Assembly: GCA_037441775.1 (NCBI GenBank)
Contig: JBBIRO010000047.1
Span: forward strand, 1 to 24,766
DNA from: CAMTWB01 sp037441775
GTDB taxonomy: Bacteria; Desulfobacterota; Syntrophia; Syntrophales; CAMTWB01
Direction: 5' to 3'
Length of the DNA stretch: 24,766 bases
Shown here: positions 1 through 7,867 of the stretch, one piece after another
Position numbering within the stretch: position 1 is the stretch's first letter
Layout: every line of letters begins with the position of its first letter
Notes under the pieces: generated by a model
The model's input: only the letters and a program-made list of their open reading frames with translations
What the model was told of the DNA's origin: nothing
Database searches by the model: none
Made by a program: the position numbers and the translations under genes

Positions 1-47
1 TGCTATCCAATCGACTCATACCAACGCATCTGCCTAATTTTTCCTCC

Positions 48-106
48 GGATAACGCCCGGGGTTCACGCGCCAGCGTAGCCGGTCACGTGGAACCGGTTG
101 TTATAC
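48..106. other. attC-like imperfect hairpin (possible integron recombination site)
   Basis: ATAAC at 50-54 pairs with GTTAT at 100-104. After a two-base mismatched spacer, CCGG (57-60) pairs with CCGG (94-97). TTC (63-65) then pairs with GAA (91-93), and ACG (66-68) pairs with CGT (87-89), leaving a two-base bulge (61-62) and a single extrahelical G at 90. This R box - spacer - L box - extrahelical base - variable loop layout is that of integron attC sites. The right box GTTATAC resembles, but does not match strictly, the GTTRRRY consensus. The orientation is unclear and no cassette gene or integrase is in view. It could also be a chance or REP-like hairpin. Confidence 0.35.
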
Positions 107-180
107 GCCTATTCACTGTCCTCACCGTAAGCCATTTTCATTAAATGCAGAGGCGCCGTTCAATGTCTTGCCATTTCTTA

Positions 181-951
181 CTACTTCTGTTTCCGCTGTT
201 GGAGTTGCCCTAGAAACTCCTGCATATGCTCTTTCCTTTCCGCTCTGGAAAAGAGCAGGGCGGAGATATCGAATTCCAACTCCAGGGAAGCGCCCTTGTC
301 AAGCCGGGGGACAATGTCCGATATTCTTTTAACCGCTTCCAGGGCGGAGCAGGACCTCTGAGATAACTCCTCGGCCATTCTCTGGGCTGTGTTTGAAAGT
401 TCATGTGGCGCGGCAACCTTGCTGATCAGACCGATTCGGAGAGCTTCGTTGGCGCCGATTGGTTCTCCCAGCATTGTAATTTCCTTAGCTTTGGCCATCC
501 CGACCAGATTTTTGAGGGGGCCGAACATTGGATTTAGCCCAAATTTCAGCTCCGGATGGCTGAAGATGGCGCTTTCCGAGGCAATGATCAGGTCACAAAC
601 CACAGCCAAATTAAACCCTCCCCCCAAAGCTATTCCGCCAACTGCAGCGATCACCGGTTTTTTGAAGGTATATATCCGCTTCAGGTAGCGGCTGATGGAT
701 TTGAAGTAATCATCAACTTCGCCATCTCCCAGAGCAGCCATTTCCTTAATATCCATGCCGGCACAGAAAACATAGTTTCCGCCGGTCAAGATCACCACCG
801 AAACAGCCTGATCCTGCTCCAGAGCAGCAAAACACTCATCAAGCTCGGCCCTCATCAGCCGCGAGAGGGCGTTCATCTCACGTGGTCTGTTCATGGTAAT
901 CACGGCATACCTGTTTTTTATTTCCAGAAGAAGTGTTTCGAAGTGAGACAT
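181..951 (-). CDS. Enoyl-CoA hydratase/isomerase (crotonase) family protein
   Basis: A 256-residue cytosolic crotonase-fold protein acting on an acyl-CoA thioester; the exact reaction is unknown. The CoA and oxyanion-hole segments are visible as FCAGMDIKE (about 62-70) and IALGGGFNLAVVCD (107-120). By alignment with the mammalian hydratase, the first catalytic Glu (GGGCE in the family) is Asn114 here, while the second Glu is kept as E134 in HPELKFG. That pattern argues against a classical hydratase and fits an isomerase, a hydrolase or another branch. The start is ATG at 951, with a weak GGAA upstream. It is the last gene of the leftward block, 75 nt after sppA and separated from it by a T-rich tract, so co-transcription is uncertain. 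Confidence 0.85.
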   Translation of the reverse strand: MSHFETLLLEIKNRYAVITMNRPREMNALSRLMRAELDECFAALEQDQAVSVVILTGGNYVFCAGMDIKEMAALGDGEVDDYFKSISRYLKRIYTFKKPVIAAVGGIALGGGFNLAVVCDLIIASESAIFSHPELKFGLNPMFGPLKNLVGMAKAKEITMLGEPIGANEALRIGLISKVAAPHELSNTAQRMAEELSQRSCSALEAVKRISDIVPRLDKGASLELEFDISALLFSRAERKEHMQEFLGQLQQRKQK

Positions 952-971
952 TGTTCTAAGTTTCCAGTGTC

Positions 972-1003
972 GTAAAAGAAAAAATAAAAAAAAGCGTTTT
1001 TAC
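972..1003 (-). terminator. T-rich tract between sppA and the crotonase gene (weak terminator candidate)
   Basis: Read on the minus strand, a T8-A-T6 run (993 down to 979) lies just after the sppA stop, flanked by short arms GTAAAA (972-977) and TTTTAC (998-1003). No GC-rich stem precedes the T run, so this is at best a weak or partial terminator. Confidence 0.2.
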
Positions 1004-1026
1004 AGTGATGCCAGCTTCGAGGATGG

Positions 1027-1905
1027 TTAGAAGTATTGATAACTGGCTATGGGATGAAGAACTTTTTTCAATAGCGCACCCGCCTGGGTAGGGCTTGCGA
1101 TCAGCATGTCCCACCAGGGTAAAGTTCGCTTTCTGGCGTACACCAATGTCGGTTCATCTTTAATTTCGGCCAGACGGGCGGCCAGCCTTACCGCCGTCCC
1201 AAAGTCTCCCAGGTGATCCACCAGCCCCGCCGTATGGGCATACTTGCCAGTAAATATCCTGCCATCGGCAATCTTCAAAAGCTCCTCTCGGGGAATGTTT
1301 CTACGTGTAATGACGACTTCCAGGAACTGATCAAAAATATCGTCAACCACTTGCTGCATGAGATGACGTTCCTCCGCAGTCATAACACGAACCGGCGAAC
1401 CAATGTCCTTGAATTTGCCGCTTTTTACCACGGATGAACTGATCCCTAATTTTTTCAGGAGCTCTTCAACGTTGGGAAAATTAATTATTGCCGAGATGCT
1501 GCCGGTAACGGTGCCCGGGTTAGCGACGATCTGGTCAGTTGCACAGGCCACCAGATAGCCGCCGGAAGCTGCCACCGATCCCAGCGAAGCTACTACTTTC
1601 TTCCTTTTTCGGGCTTCAAGTACTGCCTGGTATATCTCCTGGGAAGCAGCAACGCCGCCACCGGGTGAATCAATTCTAAGCACGATAGCCCGAATAGTGT
1701 CATCTTGGCGGAACTCATCAATATCTTCAACTATTAACCTTGACTCGGCGATAATTCCTTCGATATTGACGACGCCAATCTTGTCGGAAAAAGACAGACT
1801 CCCCCCTCCCTGGACCATTCGCGTGAAGATGTAAGTGGAGGCAAAATAAATCAGACCCAAGATAGAAAAAATAACTATCCCATACATTACGGGATGTCTT
1901 TTCAT
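1027..1905 (-). CDS. sppA: Signal peptide peptidase SppA (peptidase S49)
   Basis: A membrane-anchored protease that degrades cleaved signal peptides and other membrane-associated peptides. It is 292 residues long, the short single-domain form found in Bacillus-like SppA rather than the double-length E. coli form. One N-terminal membrane segment lies at about residues 7-26. The catalytic Ser is S114 in VAASGGYLVA. The general-base Lys is probably K166 in KSGKFKDIGSP, 52 residues later as in B. subtilis SppA (S147/K199). The conserved LRIDSPGGG loop is at 76-84. The start is ATG at 1905; its AAGG Shine-Dalgarno overlaps the TAA stop of rpsA 9 nt upstream, so the two genes are very likely translated together. 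Confidence 0.93.
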   Translation of the reverse strand: MKRHPVMYGIVIFSILGLIYFASTYIFTRMVQGGGSLSFSDKIGVVNIEGIIAESRLIVEDIDEFRQDDTIRAIVLRIDSPGGGVAASQEIYQAVLEARKRKKVVASLGSVAASGGYLVACATDQIVANPGTVTGSISAIINFPNVEELLKKLGISSSVVKSGKFKDIGSPVRVMTAEERHLMQQVVDDIFDQFLEVVITRRNIPREELLKIADGRIFTGKYAHTAGLVDHLGDFGTAVRLAARLAEIKDEPTLVYARKRTLPWWDMLIASPTQAGALLKKVLHPIASYQYF

Positions 1906-1914
1906 GTTGCGGCC

Positions 1915-3681
1915 TTAATCAGTTTTCCTGTCCGCTCCCTGAAGCCTCATATCAGCCAGGGCCTTGCCGAGATTGGAACCGATGTTTTCCCTGTTATTGA
2001 TGTATTGGCTTATAGAGCTTGTTTCCTGGGTGGCTTCCTGGTCCTTGATGCTGAGCCGGATCTTGCGATTTTTACTGTCGATGCTCTTTATTATCGTATT
2101 AACAGTCTCTCCGACCTTGTAGTTTTCGGCGGCGGCTTTCGATTTTTTGGAACCCATTTCGGAAATATGGACTAATCCTTCGATATTTTCTTTCAACTCA
2201 ACGAAGATGCCAAAGTCGGTTATGTTGGTTATCTTGCCGGACACCACTGACCCAGGGGCATAGTTGTCGCTGAGTTCTTCCCAGGGGTTCTTGCCGATCT
2301 GTTTAATGCCCAGGGAAAACTTCTCATGCTCGACGTCGATCCCGAGGACCACCGCTTCGATTTCCTGGCCTTTTTTCAGCATTTCCGAGGGATGGTTGAT
2401 CCGCTGTTTCCAGGACATGTCAGAAATATGGATCAGGCCGTCGATACCCTCTTCCACCCCGATAAAGGCGCCAAAATTAGTGATGTTCTTCACTATTCCC
2501 TTTACTATGCTGCCTTCCTGGTATTTCTTCTTGATATCTTCCCAGGGGTTGGAAGTGGTCTGTTTCATCCCCAGTGAGATTCTCTTGTTTTCCAGGTTGA
2601 TATCCAGGACCATAACTGTAATCGTATCATCTACCGAGACTACTTTGGAGGGATGCTTTATTTCTCGAGACCAGAACATCTCAGACACATGCACCAGGCC
2701 TTCCAGCCCGGGCTCTATCTCAACAAACACACCATAATCCTTGACATTAACAACCTTGCCCGAAATAATTGCGCCCAAGGGGTACCTTTCTTTGATCCCA
2801 TCCCAGGGGTTCTGATAGAGTTGCTTGATGCCGATAGATACCCTTTCTCTTTCTCGGTCAAAGGAAAGTACCTTCACCTGGATCCTATCGCCCTTGGCAA
2901 AATGATCCGCTGGTTTGGTGATCCTTCCCCATGATATATCCGTTACGTGAAGGAGGCCGTCTATTCCGCCCAGATCGACGAAAACCCCATAGTCAGTAAT
3001 ATTCTTGATCACCCCTTCCATTATCTTGCCTTCGGTGATTTCCTTCAGAATCGCCGTCTTTTCATGTTCCCGTTCGCTTTCAATGATGGCCCGGCGGGAA
3101 AGGACCACATTATTTCTTTTACGGTCATATTTGATCACATTAAAAGGCATGGTTTGACCGATAAATTTGTCCAGGTCCCTGACCGGTCGGATGTCCACCT
3201 GAGAGCCCGGGAGGAAGCCAATCACTCCAATATCTACGGATAATCCGCCCTTGACCCGCTCCAAAACGGTGCCTGACAGCAAGGTATTGTTCTCACAGGC
3301 GGCTTTTATATCGTCCCATACTTTTATTTTTTCGGCCTTTTCCTTTGACAAAAGGAGAGTTCCATCGGCGTCTCGCCGGTCAATCAGTATTTCGATTTGG
3401 TCTCCCAATGCTACGGTAAGATTTCCGTCTGCATCTTTGAGCTCCCCGATCGGAATATGGCCTTCGGTCTTCCACCCGACATCAACCATAACCAGGTCGT
3501 TGGTTATCTGAACGACCCTTCCGGAGACAATCTCGCCAAATTGGATATTTTGCAGGCTTTGTTCGTAGAGTTCCTTAAAACTGAACTCTTGCTCCGAGCC
3601 GCGAGGGTGAAAATCGCCAGTCATATCCTTTTCGTCGCCCTGCTCCATAAAATCCCGATCCACGTTGTCATTGTTAACCAT
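1915..3681 (-). CDS. rpsA: 30S ribosomal protein S1
   Basis: Ribosomal protein S1, which binds mRNA on the 30S subunit and helps start translation. From the ATG at 3681 it is 588 residues, slightly longer than the usual 550-575. Six S1 (OB-fold) repeats are visible at roughly 48-113, 133-199, 218-288, 303-373, 390-460 and 477-547. Repeats 3-6 carry the typical DYGVFV/NFGAFI and GLLHVTD/GLIHISD cores. An NPW(D/E) spacer separates repeats 3/4, 4/5 and 5/6. The reading frame is open to 3768, but that upstream ATG lacks a ribosome binding site and falls inside a palindrome; the ATG at 3681 has a G-rich stretch about 10 nt upstream. It lies between cmk and sppA, a common order in deltaproteobacteria. 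Confidence 0.96.
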   Translation of the reverse strand: MVNNDNVDRDFMEQGDEKDMTGDFHPRGSEQEFSFKELYEQSLQNIQFGEIVSGRVVQITNDLVMVDVGWKTEGHIPIGELKDADGNLTVALGDQIEILIDRRDADGTLLLSKEKAEKIKVWDDIKAACENNTLLSGTVLERVKGGLSVDIGVIGFLPGSQVDIRPVRDLDKFIGQTMPFNVIKYDRKRNNVVLSRRAIIESEREHEKTAILKEITEGKIMEGVIKNITDYGVFVDLGGIDGLLHVTDISWGRITKPADHFAKGDRIQVKVLSFDRERERVSIGIKQLYQNPWDGIKERYPLGAIISGKVVNVKDYGVFVEIEPGLEGLVHVSEMFWSREIKHPSKVVSVDDTITVMVLDINLENKRISLGMKQTTSNPWEDIKKKYQEGSIVKGIVKNITNFGAFIGVEEGIDGLIHISDMSWKQRINHPSEMLKKGQEIEAVVLGIDVEHEKFSLGIKQIGKNPWEELSDNYAPGSVVSGKITNITDFGIFVELKENIEGLVHISEMGSKKSKAAAENYKVGETVNTIIKSIDSKNRKIRLSIKDQEATQETSSISQYINNRENIGSNLGKALADMRLQGADRKTD

Positions 3682-3818
3682 TAAGAAGATACCCCCCGAA
3701 AAATTTGTCGCCAAGGCCTCGCCTCGTCTTATCGACAAGTTGCTAGCATACAGAATGTTAAATATCAAGATATTTCGTAACTAGCCGGCAGTCAGGAGCC
3801 AGAATGAAAGGGAATTTA
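3682..3818 (-). promoter_or_regulatory. rpsA leader with two potential hairpins
   Basis: A 137-nt non-coding stretch separates the cmk stop from the rpsA start, far longer than the other junctions of this block. At 3760-3775 lies a palindrome with 7-nt arms, AAATATC-AA-GATATTT. At 3705-3738, TTGTCG and CGACAA form an outer stem enclosing an inner AGGC/GCCT stem, followed in the RNA by AAATTTTT just before the ribosome binding region. S1 synthesis is autoregulated in other bacteria; that these structures do this here is inference. An internal promoter may also be present, but no convincing -35/-10 pair was found. Confidence 0.4.
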
Positions 3819-4514
3819 TCATTGATCTGTCAAAACGACCCGCAGCATCTCTTCAACTACCTCTTGGGCCGTAAGTTCGGTGGAATCGATAATTATTGCG
3901 TCCGCCGCCGCTGTCAGCGGCGCGGTCTTCCTCCCCCGATCCTGTTGGTCGCGGCGAATAATAGCTGTTTCCAATTCCGTTAATTCCACCTGTTGACAAC
4001 GGGCGGACAATTCACGATATCTCCTGATTGCTCGTTGTGTTACATTGGCGTCGAGGAAAAATTTGAAATCCGCATCCGGGAATACCACCGTTCCCATATC
4101 GCGACCTTCGGCTACCAGTCGCCCAGCCCGGCCCATCTCCTGCTGCCAGCGGAGCAGGGCCAGGCGAACTGAGGGATAGGCAGAGATTTTCGAGGCGGCA
4201 AGGCTCACATCTTCCGTCCGAATTTTGTCGGTTATATCTTCCCCGTCAATTTTTATTCGCATGTCGTTGTGTTCGGCGATGATTTCCAACTGAATCTCCG
4301 CACAGAGTCTTGTAAGAGCTGCTTCATCATTAAGAGACAGCCCCTGCTTGATTGCCAGGTAGGCTATCGTCCGGTAAATAGCCCCGGTATCCAGATATAC
4401 GAAGTCGAGCCGCCGGGCCAGCATCCGGGCCACGGTGCTCTTGCCCGCTCCCGCTGGTCCATCGATGGTTATTACCCCTGCCTTTATTGTCGGGTGGTTA
4501 TGACCTTTCTGCAT
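3819..4514 (-). CDS. cmk: Cytidylate kinase
   Basis: Phosphorylates CMP and dCMP with ATP in pyrimidine nucleotide recycling, in the cytosol. The product has 231 residues, the normal length. The P-loop is GPAGAGKST at 19-27 with K25 as the phosphate-binding Lys. LDTGAIYR follows, then the CMP-specific region and the GRDMGTVVFPDADFKFFLDA segment, all typical of Cmk. The start is ATG at 4514, inside the end of the upstream DUF2889 gene (17-nt overlap), with GGAAG 9 nt before it, so translation is probably coupled. rpsA follows after a 137-nt leader. Confidence 0.95.
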   Translation of the reverse strand: MQKGHNHPTIKAGVITIDGPAGAGKSTVARMLARRLDFVYLDTGAIYRTIAYLAIKQGLSLNDEAALTRLCAEIQLEIIAEHNDMRIKIDGEDITDKIRTEDVSLAASKISAYPSVRLALLRWQQEMGRAGRLVAEGRDMGTVVFPDADFKFFLDANVTQRAIRRYRELSARCQQVELTELETAIIRRDQQDRGRKTAPLTAAADAIIIDSTELTAQEVVEEMLRVVLTDQ

Positions 4515-5091
4515 CGCTAAGTTCTTCCATGAGGCTTTGTATATTGGTGGCCAGGGCGCCGCCTTCTCGCCACATCCAACAGCTGTTAATCATGAATGAG
4601 AGGTTTACATCGGGCGCCTGGATTGGGCGATCCCCCTTGATGCGGCTGTAATAGGCCCAAACACCCTGCATTGCCGCCGCCAGCATCGCCAAGACCAGGT
4701 TTGTCAGATGGAGGCATCCTTCCGTTTTCCCGATGATTTTTCTAACCTCATTGGTCAGCCCCGGCTTGACTTGCAGATTATTTAGTTTCTCCAGTGATGC
4801 TCTGGACTCATCGCATCCCGGCATGGGGATCGTCGGCATCTGAGCGGTGACGTTCCTGATAGTCAGGGTGGGCAGCTCAAGCGTCATTGAAATACTCATC
4901 CCGTGAATAATGCCGGGATCTTCGATTTCCCCGCTGGCGTAGACCAGGTAGGGGAAAAATCTCTCGTCCCTAAGGGTTCCTTCAAGTAATAATGTCCCCT
5001 CGTCCAGTTCATAACAGTCAACGCTGATGGATCGGGAGTAAATTTTATCGCCTTTATTCATGATTGCCCCGTCACTTATGTTCCAGACCAT
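4498..5091 (-). CDS. DUF2889 family protein of unknown function
   Basis: A conserved hypothetical protein of up to 197 residues, which I assign to DUF2889 from the overall pattern (YSRSISVDCYELDEGTLLLEG, then DERFFPYLVY, then a GCLHLTNLV segment). The biochemical role is not known. No signal peptide or clear membrane segment is seen. The cytosolic look and conserved Cys/His residues leave an enzyme or a small-molecule binder possible. Two ATG starts compete: 5091, which is 16 nt after the smpB stop with AGGA rather far upstream, and 5061, which places the conserved YSR motif near the N-terminus. It sits between smpB and cmk and overlaps cmk by 17 nt, so it is part of the translation-related block. 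The family call is from memory of the motif, not from a search. Confidence 0.75.
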   Translation of the reverse strand: MVWNISDGAIMNKGDKIYSRSISVDCYELDEGTLLLEGTLRDERFFPYLVYASGEIEDPGIIHGMSISMTLELPTLTIRNVTAQMPTIPMPGCDESRASLEKLNNLQVKPGLTNEVRKIIGKTEGCLHLTNLVLAMLAAAMQGVWAYYSRIKGDRPIQAPDVNLSFMINSCWMWREGGALATNIQSLMEELSDAERS

Positions 5092-5106
5092 TGAGCTCGG
5101 CTAATC

Positions 5107-5571
5107 CTAGCGGATCTTAAAGCTCTGCTCCATGGAACGTCGTTCGTCTTTCTTCCTGATGTCCTGCCTCTTGTCGTACAACTTTTTTCCCTTGGCGATG
5201 CCCAGTTGAATCTTGATCTTGCCCCCCTTGAAGTATGCCTTCAAGGGGATCAGAGTAAAGCCCTGCTCATTGGATTTACCGTAAAGCCTTCTGATCTCAC
5301 TTTTATGCAACAGCAGCTTTTTCACCCGCAATGGTTCGTGATTGGCGCGATTGCCGCAGGAATAAGGACTGATGTGGAAGTCGTGGAGAAAGAGCTCGCC
5401 ATTTTCTATTAAGGCGTAACTGTCCTTTAGGTTGGCCTTTCCTTCCCGCATTGCCTTGACCTCGGTGCCTAAAAGAACGATTCCGGCCTCATAGGTATCA
5501 CCAATTGCATAGCTGAAGTGGGCTTTTCTGTTTTGGCAGATAATTTTCCCGCCGCTATCTTGTTTTTTCAA
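5107..5571 (-). CDS. smpB: SsrA-binding protein SmpB
   Basis: Binds tmRNA and delivers it to stalled ribosomes in trans-translation. The product has 154 residues, the normal length. Hallmarks are the N-terminal NRKAHFSYAIGDTYEAGIVLLGTEVKA region, SYALIENGELFLHDFHISPY, and the basic C-terminal tail (KGKKLYDKRQDIRKKDERR) that enters the ribosomal A site. The start is TTG at 5571, not ATG, supported by GGAG 7 nt upstream. It follows ttcA by 43 nt and precedes the DUF2889 gene by about 15 nt. The tmRNA gene itself (ssrA) was not found in this window. Confidence 0.96.
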   Translation of the reverse strand: MKKQDSGGKIICQNRKAHFSYAIGDTYEAGIVLLGTEVKAMREGKANLKDSYALIENGELFLHDFHISPYSCGNRANHEPLRVKKLLLHKSEIRRLYGKSNEQGFTLIPLKAYFKGGKIKIQLGIAKGKKLYDKRQDIRKKDERRSMEQSFKIR

Positions 5572-5614
5572 CTGGCAACTCCATAAACGGTTTTTTGATC
5601 GGCGAAAATAGAGT

Positions 5615-6367
5615 TTATAATCTCACGGCCTTTGGCAGGTAGTCTGTTTTTACCCGCCCCATGGCTTGGAAAATGTTACGGCGGATCAGCCTGTTATCTC
5701 TTTCCAGCTCGGATAGGATATTCTTGATGTAAGCCCGTCGTGAGGTCTTCCCGCTGGGACAGGGGGTGGAAGTTACCGGCAAGCTCCTCTCCCGGGCGTA
5801 GCGCTTTACTAAAGCCTCACTTAGATAAGACAAGGGTCTTATGATCATCATTTTCCCCTTAAAAATGGACTGAGCGGGATTCATGGTGCTGATCTCACGA
5901 GCGTAAAACATATTTATTAGCAGGGTTTCGATAATATCGTCCCGGTGGTGGGCAAGGGCTATTTTGTTGCAATCAAGCTCGGCCGCAAGTTCGAACAGTC
6001 TTTTGCGTCGGAGGCGTGAGCATAAAAAGCAGGGATTCTTCCGGTTATAGTCACTGTGGGCCAGCGGGCCGATTTCACTTTTTTCCAGCACGAAGGGGTA
6101 TCCTTTATTTTTAAAGTATTGCTGTAGTGTTTGATAGGTCTCATATGAAGGATCGAAACCCAGGTCAATATAAACAGGGGTGAAACTGAACTGGGGTACG
6201 AAAAGCATCCGGGAGTCGAGAAGATCGAGCAGGGACAGGCTGTCGGCGCCTCCGGAAACTCCGACTAGGACCCGGTCTCCCTGGTCTATCATCTGGTAGT
6301 CCAATATCGCCTTTTCGATCCATTTTTTAAGATGGTGATACAGCTTGGTGTTGTTCTGAGGCTCCAA
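5615..6367 (-). CDS. ttcA: TtcA-like tRNA 2-thiolation PP-loop ATPase
   Basis: A PP-loop ATPase of the TtcA group, which thiolates cytidine-32 in some tRNAs. The product has 250 residues. The ATP loop is VSGGADS (37-43). CFLCSRLRR (113-121) supplies the CxxC pair C113/C116, and C203 (TPCPSG) supplies a third Cys, as expected for the iron-sulfur cluster of TtcA. AHHRDD (139-144) is also typical. It is shorter than E. coli TtcA (about 310), and the C-terminal part differs, so another base or tRNA target is possible. The start is TTG at 6367, with AAAGGAG about 9 nt upstream. It appears to be the first gene of the leftward block and is divergent from eno. Confidence 0.8.
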   Translation of the reverse strand: MEPQNNTKLYHHLKKWIEKAILDYQMIDQGDRVLVGVSGGADSLSLLDLLDSRMLFVPQFSFTPVYIDLGFDPSYETYQTLQQYFKNKGYPFVLEKSEIGPLAHSDYNRKNPCFLCSRLRRKRLFELAAELDCNKIALAHHRDDIIETLLINMFYAREISTMNPAQSIFKGKMMIIRPLSYLSEALVKRYARERSLPVTSTPCPSGKTSRRAYIKNILSELERDNRLIRRNIFQAMGRVKTDYLPKAVRL

Positions 6368-6390
6368 GGCAATTTGCTCCTTTAGGTTGC

Positions 6391-6419
6391 ATCGTATATC
6401 AAAGTTGTTTTTTTGACAA
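6391..6419 (-). promoter_or_regulatory. Candidate sigma70 promoter for the ttcA-smpB block
   Basis: On the minus strand, TTGTCA (6419-6414) and TACGAT (6396-6391) are 17 nt apart, upstream of the AAAGGAG of ttcA. The -35 box overlaps a TTGACAA sequence that reads almost the same on the other strand, so RNA polymerase could bind in either direction. This is sequence matching only. Confidence 0.42.
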
Positions 6420-6447
6420 GCTGCGCCTCAACTGTGGTGATGCGAAC

Positions 6448-6476
6448 TTGATAATGAGGGCCGGTTATTATAAGAT
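6448..6476 (+). promoter_or_regulatory. Candidate sigma70 promoter for eno
   Basis: TTGATA (6448-6453) and TAAGAT (6471-6476) are spaced by 17 nt; an alternative -10, TATAAG, starts 2 nt earlier. Transcription would begin near 6483, about 30 nt before the eno start codon. A perfect TTGACA lies further upstream (6413-6418), but its -10 partner is poor. Confidence 0.4.
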
Positions 6477-6513
6477 TAGACAACCACCAAATAATAGAGG
6501 GGAGACAACAGAG

Positions 6514-7827
6514 ATGACCGAAATAATAAATGTGCATGCAAGGCAGATAATGGATTCCCGCGGTAATCCAACCCTGGAGGCGGAGGTTCAGTTGGTTTCC
6601 GGGCTGATTGGACGGGCCTCGGTACCGTCCGGCGCCTCCACCGGGGAACACGAAATGCTGGAACTAAGGGACGGTGATCCGGCCCGCTACCAGGGGAAGG
6701 GGGTCCTGCAGGCGGTAAAAAACGTGATTGAGAAGATAGGGCCGGAAATAAACGGTATGGACTGCCGCAACCAGGTGGAAATCGATCAGACCATGATAAG
6801 GCTGGACGGGACGGACAACAGGAGAATCCTTGGCGCCAATGCAATCCTGGGTGTATCCCTGGCCTGCGCCCGGGTGGCCGCTGCTTCTCTGGAGCTGCCC
6901 CTGTACCGCTATCTGGGAGGCGTTCTGGCGCGGGATATTCCGGTTCCCATGGCCAATATCTTAAATGGGGGGCAACATGCAGACAACAATGTTGACATCC
7001 AGGAATTCATGATTATGCCCACCGGCGCACAGAACTTCCAGGATGGTCTCAGAATGTGCTCCGAGGTGTTTCACTCCCTTAAAGCGGTTTTGAAAGCCAG
7101 GGGATACAACACCGCGGTGGGCGATGAAGGGGGGTTTGCGCCAAACCTGAAGTCCAATGAAGAAGCCCTGGAGTTGATCATGTTTGCCATCGAAAAGGCC
7201 GGCTATCGCCCCGGATCTGATATCCAGATTGCCCTTGATTCCGCCGCAAGTTCCTTTTATGCCGACGGAAAATACCGCATGGCCGCCGAGGCCAAACCGG
7301 ATAAGAATTCCGCGGAGATGATAAGCTTTTATGCCGATTTAGTAGAGAGATATCCCATTGTCTCGATTGAGGATGGTCTGGCGGAAGATGACTGGGAGGG
7401 TTGGCGCCTGCTGACCGAGAGACTTGGCGACCGGGTGCAGGTAGTGGGCGACGACCTGTTCGTAACGAATCCCTTGCGGCTGCAAAGGGGGATATCATCC
7501 GGGGTGGCAAATTCAATTTTAATAAAGCTAAATCAGATCGGAACCCTGACCGAGACCATGGAAACCATCCAGCTGGCAAAGGAGGCGGGTTACACCTGCA
7601 TCGTCTCGCACCGATCGGGTGAAACAGAGGATTCCTTTATGGCTGATCTGGCGGTGGCGGTAAATTGCGGCCAGATCAAGACCGGGTCCATATCCCGCAG
7701 CGAGAGGCTCGCGAAGTACAACCAGCTTCTGAGAATAGAAGAGGAGCTTGGCGTCGCCGCCCTCTACCGGGGGAAGGGCACATTCTACTCGCTTAAGAGA
7801 AAAGCAGCTCACTGTTGTTGCGGTTAG
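6514..7827 (+). CDS. eno: Enolase (phosphopyruvate hydratase)
   Basis: Interconverts 2-phosphoglycerate and phosphoenolpyruvate in glycolysis and gluconeogenesis; it is cytosolic and may also join the RNA degradosome. The start ATG at 6514 gives 437 residues and is preceded by GAGGGGAG about 10 nt upstream; the frame extends to 6448 but without a site. Substrate loop SGASTGEHE is at 39-47, catalytic E205 in GDEGG, Mg ligands at D242, E286 and D313, catalytic K338 in ILIKLNQ, and SHRSGETEDS at 365-374 with K389 nearby. The protein ends in HCCCG, an odd triple-Cys tail. It is the only plus-strand gene in the window, divergent from ttcA and convergent with plsB. It makes the PEP used by Enzyme I, whose gene lies nearby. 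Confidence 0.97.
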   Translation: MTEIINVHARQIMDSRGNPTLEAEVQLVSGLIGRASVPSGASTGEHEMLELRDGDPARYQGKGVLQAVKNVIEKIGPEINGMDCRNQVEIDQTMIRLDGTDNRRILGANAILGVSLACARVAAASLELPLYRYLGGVLARDIPVPMANILNGGQHADNNVDIQEFMIMPTGAQNFQDGLRMCSEVFHSLKAVLKARGYNTAVGDEGGFAPNLKSNEEALELIMFAIEKAGYRPGSDIQIALDSAASSFYADGKYRMAAEAKPDKNSAEMISFYADLVERYPIVSIEDGLAEDDWEGWRLLTERLGDRVQVVGDDLFVTNPLRLQRGISSGVANSILIKLNQIGTLTETMETIQLAKEAGYTCIVSHRSGETEDSFMADLAVAVNCGQIKTGSISRSERLAKYNQLLRIEEELGVAALYRGKGTFYSLKRKAAHCCCG

Positions 7828-7867
7828 GGTGCGAGGGCGCGTTACAGCAGCCGTCCGATGCAGAAAT

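Noticed and set aside
6476..7579. Minus-strand frames opposite eno
   Set aside because: Pro/Arg/Ser-rich translations without family features, opposite a clear enolase.
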